A DNA stretch of 64,000 bases from Acheta domesticus. Lineage: Eukaryota > Arthropoda > Insecta > Orthoptera > Gryllidae. This document shows positions 55,471 through 64,000 of the stretch, piece after piece (positions within the stretch are counted from its first letter, which is position 1; each line of letters begins with the position of its first letter). The position numbers and the translations under genes were made by a program. The notes beneath the pieces were generated by a model, which was not told the origin of the DNA, did no database searches, and was given only the letters and a program-made list of their open reading frames with translations. The stretch covers positions 74,078,698-74,142,697 of the forward strand of contig JAHLJT010003656.1 in the NCBI GenBank assembly GCA_031308135.1, written 5' to 3'.

Positions 55471-57029
55471 TGTCAACTCGCAGGGTCACATTAATTCGCA
55501 GGGTTTAAAAATTAGCAGAAACTTAAGAAATAAAATAAGTTATTTCAACTGTCTCTAACAAATTTCGTCTAAATTGTAGGATATACTAGTCTTTTTGTCT
55601 TTTTTACTTCGAATTAAATTCGCTACTTCCATTACGGCAGATTTGCGATACATCAGAATCGCAAGCACATTGTAAGTAAAATTCTAAACCCTTCATCACC
55701 TTACGAATGCCTTAGTTTCGCCACCAGATAGTATTATTGGGGTAAGCTTGTGCATTATCACTATTACATTAATAGTACTGAGGAGTTAAACCAATTTCAT
55801 TGCTAAAAAGAAGATACTTTGATCTCGTTATTTGTACACAAAATAAGCACCAAAGAGAAGCAAATGAATCTATTCAAGGTTGAAAACCTATTGAAGTCTG
55901 TGAACTTTTATTATATGAAAATGTAGAAAATATTAGGAAACTAACCCTTTAAGCACATCCGCGTCCCCTTCTCGCTTATTACATGAACCCCTTAGCCGGC
56001 TAAGCCAGCGAGTGCGCTGCGCAGACAGCGTTTGCGGAGCGCCCATAACCGTTGCCAACTCACTGCTTCATCCCACACCGCGTCGTAGAGATTTTATCTC
56101 GCGGAGGTACTTCGCATTACCTACCAGGACCGGCGTAAAAGAAACGCGCTGATAATAGAAAATCGATATATCCGATTCTCCGGCGCACCGCAGGGTTCCC
56201 AAACAACGGTGGCGGGACGGGCTTGGCCGCCGTGTTGACAGCACTCGCATGACACTCCCCACTCTTCGTTTCTCCCGCTTTCCCAGAAAATAAAACAGAG
56301 TCACTTCGTTATTTTCCAGATTGCGTAAAGTAAACGAAGTACAACTAGCTTGCCCGTGGGAGAACTCTCGCAAGCTATACTCCATCATCTTCCTTATTTT
56401 TCCATTTCCAAATTAAGCCTGTAATACAGTATATATTTTTCTTCAAGACCCTCTTATTCTCCGTCACTTGTTCTATATTGTACCTTGTAATTGATAACAA
56501 TACAATACACTCCTGTCAATACAAACTATTCTTTTCTAAATTTATTATCGAGCAAAGAGATACATCAGTGTAATCCAATCGCACAGAATATGAAGTAATT
56601 AGTAATTTCATACACAGCAGTAGATTCGTCAGACTCGGAATAAGTGGGGTAGAATGGAGAAGCGTCAAACCAGCAGAAATGTAACAGAATGGTCAAGAAG
56701 ATCTCATCCTGTAGATTATGGTGTGAGGAGCGTTTCTTTGAGGCGGTTGGCACCAAAACTTTGGCTTGTAAGGCCCTAGCGCGCTTCGTTTAGGAGTTGT
56801 TTGACGATATAGATTCAAAGCTCCTGACGTGCGTTGTGGGTTGCATTTTACATGAATATTTAGATGCGTTTTTGAACAAATTCTTCATATTTTTAAAGTC
56901 AAAGTGCATTTCGTTACATCTCCGTGAAATTCTCTTTCTTTAGAGACCTCATTAATAAAGATTGGTTGCCTGTGAGAGCCGCAAAGGGAAGGGAAACTAC
57001 TGAAATAATTTAGGAGACGATAAGCCCAT
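55471..57029. other. No gene recognised
   Basis: AT-rich with a GC-richer patch at 55985-56240 (CCTTAGCCGGCTAAGCC palindrome at about 55990-56006). The minus-strand 106-residue frame at 56068-56388 has no recognisable family. Confidence 0.45.
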
Positions 57030-57270
57030 CGGGTGGCTCATGAACAGCGTGCTGGCCATTTGTGAGGCGGTCCCGGGTTCGATACTCAGTCGTGGCAGAA
57101 ATGGAGCTGAAACTTCCTAATACAAAATCTTCTCAGTTTCTAAAGATGATGGACGAAAGAAAGCCCAGGTTAGACTAAATAAGCTAGGTAGGATGATGGG
57201 AATGCATCGTGCTCGCCAAATGTCGCCCTTACCCCCGGCGTGAATAATAATAATAATAATAATAATAATG
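57030..57270 (+). mobile_element. SINE-C with (AAT)n tail
   Basis: A-box region GGTGGCTCATGAACAGC and B box GGTTCGATAC (57076-57085) lie in a tRNA-like head. The body ends TTACCCCCGGCGTG and a nine-unit AAT tail at 57243-57270 follows. The tail sequence is the same type as that of the adjoining LINE. Confidence 0.75.
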
Positions 57271-57271
57271 A

Positions 57272-57797
57272 TAAAGCGGTTCTCAAAATTTCCGAAGATG
57301 ATAAATGCCGCATTTGCCAGGAGCAAGTAGAAACCATTGATCATATTGTCTCAGCTTGTCCAATCCTAGCAAAGACCGAATATCTGAAAAGACATGACAG
57401 GGTGTGTAGCTACCTCCACTGACAGATCTGTACCGCCCTCGAACTTCCAAACACAAGCCCCAAGTGGTACGAACACTCACCAAAACCGGTGACGTCTGTT
57501 GGATTGTGTCCGATATTGTACGACCAACAAATTCAAACTGATTGCACGATAGCGGCAGACAAACCGGATATAGTTATCCGGGATTTGGCGAAAAAATCGT
57601 GTTTACTTGTCGATGTTGTTGTACCTTGCGATCAAAACGTCTTTACCAAGGAGGCAGAGAAACGTCTTAAATACAAGAGTTTGGAAATCGAGATCAGCCG
57701 AATGTGGGGCGTAAAGCACAGGAGTAGATTTTATATTCAGCCAACTCAGAAGATCTTTAGTCGTGATGTAATGGAAAAAATAATAATAATAAACTAG
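57272..57797 (+). pseudogene. R4/Dong-like LINE 3' end (CCHC knuckle and endonuclease)
   Basis: One frame running from the TAA repeat to 57797 encodes the C-terminal end of a site-specific type non-LTR retrotransposon protein. It has a zinc knuckle CRICQEQVETIDHIVSAC (CX2CX8HX4C, from 57306), then a restriction-like endonuclease with KPDIVIRD (PD at 57564) and LLVDVVVP (D at 57612), giving a PD-X14-D spacing, followed by the conserved KEAEKRLKYKSLEIEI-RMW segment. One TGA at 57420-57422 breaks the frame. The reverse transcriptase is absent, as in a 5'-truncated copy. Microsatellite TAA units at 57243-57270 and an (AAT)n tail at 57777-57793 flank it. Dong, in the R4 clade, is known to insert in TAA repeats. 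R2 or NeSL relatives are alternatives. Inactive. Confidence 0.85.
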
Positions 57798-58040
57798 CGA
57801 GGCTACAATAGCGCATCCTTTCTCCTATTATTTCAAAATTTGCAATTTTTGGAAAATCAGGAATTTTAATTAAAATTATTATTATTACCATTCTATTAAG
57901 CATTCTTTCTTGCTATCCGAAGACAAAGTTTAATAAAAAATTGGAGCAATTTTTGAAAAAAAAAAATTGAACATGTTGAAGCTGCCTTTGAAGTCTCCCC
58001 TCCAAAAATCAAAATACTATTTTACGACTATTTACGACTA
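57798..58040 (+). repeat. Dispersed AT-rich repeat family C
   Basis: GCTACAATAGCGCATCCTTTC, TTTGCAATTTTTGGAAAA, CCATTCTATTAAGC and CTATCCGAAGACAAAGTTT match the other family C members. The block begins at the LINE tail. Confidence 0.6.
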
Positions 58041-58916
58041 TTTTAATCAACTTATTAATATTTTTTCTACCCAGCTACGGAGCTATCCTAACATAAACCC
58101 TTCGGAAAATACAAATCTCTTTAAATTAAATGAACTATATCGACTTTAATACGCGAAACACAAAAATCACAATTATAATTTATGATTGATAATGCTTCTT
58201 AACTTTAATTATACACTATGCCAATCTATAAAAATTAACCATCAATTTTTCGCCTCAATATCTTTTACGAAATAACCCAGATTACAATAAAACTTACATG
58301 GACACATATCGTTTATAATTTGATGACACCAGCTCCACTGCTTTTTGTAAGACTAGAAAATGTTACTTTCCACAAAACCAAGACTTCCAAGGCCTACTTC
58401 ACATTTGTAGCATCTTTGTATGACAACCGGAACGTGACGAAAACGTCACATTTTTGTGCTTTGACATAGAACATGGAATCTGTATATTTATTGACACGTT
58501 GCCTTAACAACGTTTATTCTTTGTCTCCACAACGTGCCGAAAAAGTATGATCTCGTAATGGCAGGCTTGATACCACTATTTTCATGTCAAATACCGTGGG
58601 GTCTATTGGTCTGTCACAGCATGTTTTACAGAGTTCCGTACAATTAAATTATTCACTGGATACAACAGCAAAAATTCTGGGATTTTGCATCTTTTTTCAC
58701 AATATCTCTTGGTAAACAATCTCCATGAGGCTTGAAATGTAAGTTTCAACTTAATTACAATTTGAAACAAATCAGTTCCTTAAGTAGCATTTATGACGTC
58801 GTAATATGAATCCGGAGATTACAACTTAACATCCAAATTAACTTCGCCCCTTAAATCCTTATACTATTATTATACAAAAAATTTGTAATTGGTTTAAATT
58901 GTTACTTTTTGCACTC
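58041..58916. other. AT-rich sequence, no gene recognised
   Basis: No supported feature. Confidence 0.5.
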
Positions 58917-58974
58917 ATAAGAAAATATTACCGAACGAACGAACGAAGTTATGAGTTCGGTAATATTTTCTTAT
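58917..58974. repeat. Perfect 20-bp-arm hairpin
   Basis: Arms ATAAGAAAATATTACCGAAC and its exact complement at 58955-58974, with an 18-nt loop that begins with a short GAAC repeat. Confidence 0.95.
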
Positions 58975-59497
58975 TAGGAAAAGAGGACAACATTATAAAC
59001 TAATTGCGTAATACATTACTCTTGTGTACTTGGCGGCAGTGTAATCAAACCCACGTTTTGGAGATTCTTCATGAATGCTTTTTTCTCAAACGTCTGTCTC
59101 AACAAGGACCTAAACAGTATACAGGATTTTCGCAATAATTAATATTTCCCGATCGATTTGACCTACCCGCCTTGACTCGAATATCAACTCAGGTAATTGC
59201 TGGTGCGAGTTGGAAGCGCTTTTCCGTGTTCATTGAGTATTGTAATATTAATAACAGTTACAAATTGTACGGAGAAGTACGTAGAGGAAGAGGTATAAAC
59301 GTGGAATAGGGGCACAAATGTGGAATATCTCATGACCTGATTTCGCGGGTGCTGTTCTGTGGCAGAAAGCACTCCAAATGGTGCACCGTCATGCATTTCA
59401 TCAATCCAACTTAGTATATTATCACCGTTTATCTCCAAAGTTTCAAAAATACAAATTAATTAATACGTCATAATTTTTTAGTCTTTCCATACATATG
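58975..59497. other. No gene recognised
   Basis: No supported feature. Confidence 0.4.
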
Positions 59498-60273
59498 TTT
59501 TTCTACTCCCATTGTATACTCCCATTCTGTCATTTGATGTCTGCAACTCGTTGCATAGTGATACTCATTATGTTACAGTTTTCATTACGATACAGGTTCT
59601 TGATCAATTACAGAGAAGCTTACAAACCAAGTATTGAAACTTCATTAATCATTGAGAATATTTATAATAAATGTTTCGTTCGATTGTGTACATTAAAATT
59701 GTATTTAATATTAAATTCTGCTTCTCAGTTTCTTTTATTATTAGTTATTTTTAATAATAAAATTACTAATGTGTGATTAACGATTTGTGAAATATTATTT
59801 AATATGAATTGAAACATAATTTCACTTTGATCCTATTTGACTAGAGCAGTGGTAAGTTATTAGAGAGAACATTTGACTAAGGTTAAGATCTGAACGCAAA
59901 TCATTTTGGGTTATATGTCGCTGCCGTGTGGTTCTTCATAAAAAAGAGTCTAATTTAAAATGTCTAGTGAATCAAAGGTGGACTTGACACCTCCATAAAT
60001 AAGAGAAATAGCAAAAATGGTGACGTCGGAATTATTGGCGCAACTTCTGTACTCCCTGGAGCGCGGTCTGGTAAAACCAAGCCACATGGTGCAGGATTCA
60101 GCCAAGATGGATTATAAAAGTTACAATACGTCGTATAAAAATTACCGTATGAAACTCGATCTGATGGGTATTAATACACTCATCTGAAGTTTACGACACT
60201 CGCTCGTTCCTCGCTCGTATCGTAATATCACACTCGTGTATCCATCATTACATCCTTTCATAATGTTCTATTA
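59498..60273 (-). mobile_element. MITE-1 family copy, inverted
   Basis: Reverse-orientation copy of the family. It starts TTTTTCTACTCCCATTGTAT and ends ATAATGTTCTATTA. The palindromic arm is retained as GATGGGTATTAATACACTCA, then CTCGCTCGTTCCTCGCTCG, then ACACTCGTGTATCCATC. Its plus-strand frame at 59495-59776 contains FFYSHCIL and SLIIENIYNKCFVRLCTLKL, matching the frame in the copy at 62174-63015. Confidence 0.9.
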
Positions 60274-60793
60274 TAAACATTTACTTGGCATAAGTATGAG
60301 TGACACAGTGGCCCAATTAGGATTTTTATATCGGCACCTGTTTTTATAGTGTCCGTCGACTTGGTGTTTTTTATAAATCTTTTTTATTTATTTTAATTTT
60401 CAAAATTATTTTTTATTTGTTAATTTGTAAATATTTATAAATATTAAATTGGGATATTGAATGACTCGTTATTATTAAAAACTATTAAATTATTAAAAAC
60501 TAAATTTGTGAACATGTGTTGTCGGCTTCTGCGGATGGTGATGAAGTCCCATAAATACCTTCCCCACATACACACATTCACTGGGCACTGATGTATTGTC
60601 AATGAAGTAATATATGACTTCGTTGAAGTCACTGCTAAATATACACATTACATAATTGAAGGTAAACACGGCAAGTTATTTAACATAATTTAAAAAGCAT
60701 GGTCATGTTTATGGAAAACGTTGTCTCTATGAGTCTTCCACTCTACACCCTGAATGGCTCAATATTTTCCAATTGCGGTAGCATTAAATTGCT
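60274..60793. other. AT-rich sequence, no gene recognised
   Basis: No supported feature. Confidence 0.45.
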
Positions 60794-60990
60794 CTTGATG
60801 GTGAGATCCGGCGCCGACCTACACGTCGGCTTGTCACTCTTCCTTGTCAGGTATCTCCCCCAGCGGGACACCGCTCCATTCGGCACAATCTTTAAGCTCC
60901 CGTCTGGTCTCCAGACGTAAGTGGTAGTATAGAGCATAGTGAGTGTACGTGTGTGTGTGTAACGGGAGAGGTTAAGACAAGGACATTTTT
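60794..60990 (-). mobile_element. SINE-A copy, middle and 3' part
   Basis: TGGTGAGATCCGGCGCCGAC, CAGGTATCTCCCCCAGCGGG, GGTCTCCAGACGTAAGTGG and a TGTGTGTGTGTAACGGG stretch match the minus strand of SINE-A. Both ends are truncated. Confidence 0.88.
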
Positions 60991-61061
60991 ATTATAATAT
61001 GTATTAATAATATTTATATAAAAATTAAAAAAATACATTATTCCTCCATTCTTCTACACAT

Positions 61062-61255
61062 AGAAAGGTGGAAATATTATTTTCTAAGAATTATTAGTAT
61101 TTCTAGAATGTTTGCGTCTATTGCGACAATTCTCCAGTTTTACTTTAAAAGCACTTTGTCGTGAATATTACAAAAAAAATAAATACGAATCCTCAAACTT
61201 CAACTCAAGAAAACACGAAATCGCATTAATTTAGTGAGTCTTGACACCGCATCCA
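61062..61255 (+). repeat. Dispersed repeat family F, copy 2
   Basis: Aligns with 31185-31385 (CTTCTACACATAGAAA, AAAGCACTTTGTCGTGAA, ACACGAAATC, TTTAGTGAGTCTTGAC). Confidence 0.55.
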
Positions 61256-61338
61256 GATTGATACTGCGACCTTCCTCTAGGCATTAGCCCTGAGGGATTT
61301 TGCTGATTGACAGTCGAAACGTTGGCATTTGTGCCTTT

Positions 61339-61474
61339 ACTCCGACTTAAACATAGCTGCACCTCAAGGTCACGAGTTGGAAGGAGAGTAGGCATTGTTA
61401 TCCAATAGGGAGCTCCAATACCAAAGTCCTAACGAACCTTCCGATTGGATGACACTGTTTCCCTCTCCTTTCAA
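61339..61474 (-). mobile_element. MITE-2, second copy, truncated
   Basis: ACTCCGACTTAAACATAGC, then CACCTCAAGGTCACGAG and TTGGAAGGAGAG, then an inner part (GAGCTCCAATACC, CCGATTGGATGACACTG) that matches the reverse complement of 35017-35201. The far end stops in CCTCTCCTTTCAAC, so one terminal repeat is incomplete. Confidence 0.8.
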
Positions 61475-62173
61475 CAAGCAATAAATTAAAATGAAATCGT
61501 ACAGACATCAGGATACTGATAGACTGAAGAAATTCACCATGTATTTCAAAGAAATAAAATCAATAATCGAGTGTAATCTCACCGTTTACATTTTACAAAA
61601 GAAAACTGAAAAATTTATTACGTATATACGAGACAAGAGTTAAGGGAGAAGTAATGGAAAACTATTTTTCTTCTAAACGAAATATTATCAAATCCGATAA
61701 TTTTTATTTATCTCGTGAAAGCAATGCTGTCCAAATGTGTGTTCACAACAACAGCTGGCTCTGTGAGGGCCTCTCTTAGCACAGAGAGCAATGTGAAATC
61801 ACTTCTCTGATTGTCCCCGGCGAGATGAATGTAACCCGTTTCGAGCAGCGCTCATTACAAAGATAGCCGTTTTCCATCGTAGAAATGCCACAGAATGACA
61901 CTGGGAATTGATGGAAGCTCTTGAGAATACCGTCCTTCCGTATCGGACAGTTACGAGATGAGCAGGAGGGTTTCTGCGAGGACGCGTAGCAAACAGTAAC
62001 CAGCAAGGCACGTGATGACCTGTGAGTGTGAGGATCGATGTTGCACGAGCGATATTCGAGCATCTGCCCAATCGCGCCTTAGAACGGGCACGTAATGCGT
62101 TTGGGATGTCATGAACTCGTGAATTCTAAAATTCTTTGGAACATTGTCGTTTCAAATATCTTGATGTATACGA
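61475..62173. other. No gene recognised
   Basis: Ordinary sequence. The 90-95 residue minus-strand frames (61776-62071) show no family resemblance. Confidence 0.4.
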
Positions 62174-63015
62174 TAATAGTACATTATGAAACGATGATGT
62201 AATGATGGGTGTTAATACACGAGTGTGAAATTACGATACGAGCGAGGAATGAGTATCGTAAACTTCACATGAGTGTATTAATACCCATTACATCGAGTTT
62301 CATACGGTACTTTTTCTACGACTTATGGTGACTTTTATAAGTTAAACTTTTCCACTGAATCGTTTTCTGGCAGTCGACACTCAAGATTCGGCCAAGGCCA
62401 CCTAGCGGGCACCTCTCTACCCTACACGCACAGATGGCCTTGTTTTACCAGAACGCTTGCGAGAGACTACAAAAGTTCCGGGATTAATATTCCGACGTCA
62501 CCATTTTCGCATTTTCTTTAATTTCTTGAAATGTCAACACCACCACAAAGAACCACCATTCACTAATATTTTAAACTAAAGAATTGGCCGGTTTTTAAGG
62601 ACAACCACACGACAGCAACAAATAACACAAAATGAATCGCGTGATCTCGCGTGGAGATCTTAACGTCACTCAAATGTTCTCTGCCATAACTACCACTGCG
62701 CTAGTCAAATATGATCAAAGTGCAATTACAATCCAATTTATTTTAACTAATATTTCACGTAAAACTCACTACTAATAAAATAAATTAAGAATACGAAGCA
62801 TAAAATAATATTAAATGCAATTTTAATACACACACTCGAACGAAACATTTATTGCAAACATTCTCAATGATTAATGAAGTGACAGTATTGGTTTGTAAGC
62901 GACTCTGTGATTGGTCAAGAACCTGTATCATAATGAATACTGTGTCAAAATGACCATCATTATGCAACTGGTTGCAGCCATCCAATGACAGCATTATACA
63001 ATGGGAGTAGAAAAA
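62174..63015 (+). mobile_element. MITE-1 family copy, longest
   Basis: Starts TAATAGTACATTATGAAACG and ends ATACAATGGGAGTAGAAA. The left 140 bp forms an imperfect palindrome (62180-62316). A conserved block GGCCAAGGCCACCTAGCG follows, then a central part absent from the copy at 32357, then an AT-rich segment and a conserved right end with CTGTGATTGGTCAAGAACC and GCAGCCATCCAATGACAGC. The minus-strand frame 62785-63018 shares FFYSHCIMLSLDGCNQLHND with the copy at 32357-32875. No transposase is seen. Confidence 0.92.
62180..62316. repeat. Long imperfect palindrome within MITE-1
   Basis: The left arm carries ATTATGAAACGATGATGTAATG then TTAATACAC and ACGATACGAGCGAG. The right arm carries the complements GAGTATCGTAAAC, GTGTATTAATACCCATTACAT and GAGTTTCATACGG. 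The stem is about 60 bp with small bulges. Confidence 0.88.
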
Positions 63016-63640
63016 CACAATTTTGGTATGTCGTTAAATGTCCATGCACTTAGTTCACACCTTGTCCTTTCACGTGTATATTTCACATTTTCCACTCGTA
63101 TCGTATTCTAAAAATATTTTTTTAAAGTTGCCATTACATATGTCCCAACTCTTGTATTTAAATGCAAGTATAAACTCATCTAGCAAAACATGGTCAATAT
63201 TCACAAATAAACTGAAATATGCACAATGCTTGATAAGATTTTGATATTTGATATATGCGCAATGCTTGAAATGCATTTGTGTTCTTTATGGATATCATGA
63301 GGTTGAAAGAAAAAACATATACATTTGAAAAATGTGCCAGTAAACAAGTAATCAATAAAAGCTTGTTCCGTCCCCCATCCTTTCAACACACAGCTTGACG
63401 TGTCGTTCAAGGTAATTGCTTGAACATAATTATATAGAATGGTAAGGGGAGCTTATTGTCATTTTTCATATATTAATTCTGAACACAATTCCATGTAAAT
63501 TTAATCATTATTAAACAGTAATATAAATAATTTAAAACTTACTTTAGTTTCTGTATTAACATACAATGAAACGTTTTATTTAATTTTTGAAAGTTTTGTC
63601 AATTTCAACTTCTTTGAAGGGATGTCAACGAGCTAATTGC
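63016..63640. other. AT-rich sequence, no gene recognised
   Basis: No supported feature. Confidence 0.45.
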
Positions 63641-64000
63641 CCCTCCTTGAAGCACTTTCAGCCACAACCGGAATTTCGGCGAGCCCGGAGGAGCGCTTTG
63701 GACAGCCCTGCCGTGGCCGGAGCGGAGATCTTCTCCAACTGGAAGGAGCGCGAATGCAGTGTCTTCCCTCTTTTATGGGCGTTCTGCTCTCCAGCGCACA
63801 GCTCACTTCGCCCACTCGCTGCGCACTTCGCAACGACTGCGGACGGCGGTGCTGGTAATCTCGGCGGCGGCGGAGGTGAAGGTGGAGGCGGAATGGATGT
63901 GGAATGGAGATAGAGATGGAGGGGGAGTTGGAGTGGATGTGGAGGCGGAATGGAGGTGGAGGTGGCTGTGGCGGTAACGGTGGCTGTGTCTGTGGCTGCT
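63641..64000. other. GC-rich island at window end
   Basis: CpG-rich from 63660, then GGTGGAGGCGGAATGGATGTGG-like purine-rich repeats to the end. Short frames with no recognisable domain. It may be part of a promoter or exon beyond the window. Confidence 0.4.

Noticed and set aside
54146..55489. Overlapping minus-strand frames of 410-447 residues
   Set aside because: Composed almost only of Pro, Ser and Leu from the complement of a purine array. Three phases are open at once, so it is a composition artefact.

Overview
The window looks like non-coding DNA from a large, repeat-rich arthropod genome, most likely an insect. The evidence is a dense set of eukaryotic mobile elements: tRNA-derived SINEs with Pol III boxes, an R4/Dong-like LINE fragment, piggyBac, pogo/Tigger-like and other inverted-repeat elements. 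There are long simple repeats and an AT-rich background broken by sharp GC/CpG-rich islands, and no bacterial gene organisation. I cannot name the species. I found no intact protein-coding gene. The longest open frames lie inside minisatellites and purine/pyrimidine tracts and are repeat artefacts.

The dominant repeat is a roughly 550-600 bp SINE, called SINE-A here. It has a tRNA-like head with a GGTTCGAGTCC-type B box and a 3' tail of (AATC)n. About fifteen whole or partial copies lie on both strands (near 0.5-1.1, 3.4-4.3, 18.1, 20.1, 23.9-24.5, 26.6, 29.8-30.7, 31.5-32.3, 34.0, 34.9-35.5, 42.5-43.3 and 60.8 kb). Other elements sit inside several copies: an inverted-repeat element at 496-750, a second SINE at 3526-3837 with a 10-bp target duplication, another inverted-repeat element at 35017-35201, and an inverted SINE-A piece at 31673-31936. 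Three further SINE types occur at 15822-16109 (perfect 15-bp target duplication), 18768-18975 and 57030-57270.

DNA-transposon remains include two TTAA-flanked piggyBac derivatives (27837-28421 and 46653-47671, each with a decayed transposase piece), a TA-flanked pogo/Tigger-like element (49009-49692), an approximately 840-bp foldback family in three copies (32357-32875, 59498-60273, 62174-63015), and several terminal-inverted-repeat elements (1336-1529, 21567-21906, 50916-51570, a two-copy family at 35017-35201 and 61339-61474). A LINE 3' end with a CCHC knuckle and a restriction-like endonuclease (57272-57797) sits between TAA repeats.

Tandem repeats include a GTG tract (10.9 kb), a 16-mer (11.9 kb), CA repeats (12.5 kb), a 15-mer minisatellite (14.1-14.7 kb), a 74/75-bp repeat with an alternating two-copy order (41.6-41.9 kb) and two purine tracts (51.7-52.3 and 54.2-55.5 kb). 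GC-rich islands lie at 0-0.45, 7.4-7.8, 9.8-10.9, 14.1-15.0, 18.4-18.65, 24.56-25.0, 27.1-27.4, 41.3-42.45, 52.35-52.6 and 63.65-64 kb. Some hold isolated TAATTA-type cores and could be regulatory. The only gene-like signal I would pursue is a minus-strand TATA box with a possible very short coding first exon (34620-34487). The picture is an intergenic or intronic landscape built by layered transposition rather than a set of cooperating genes.
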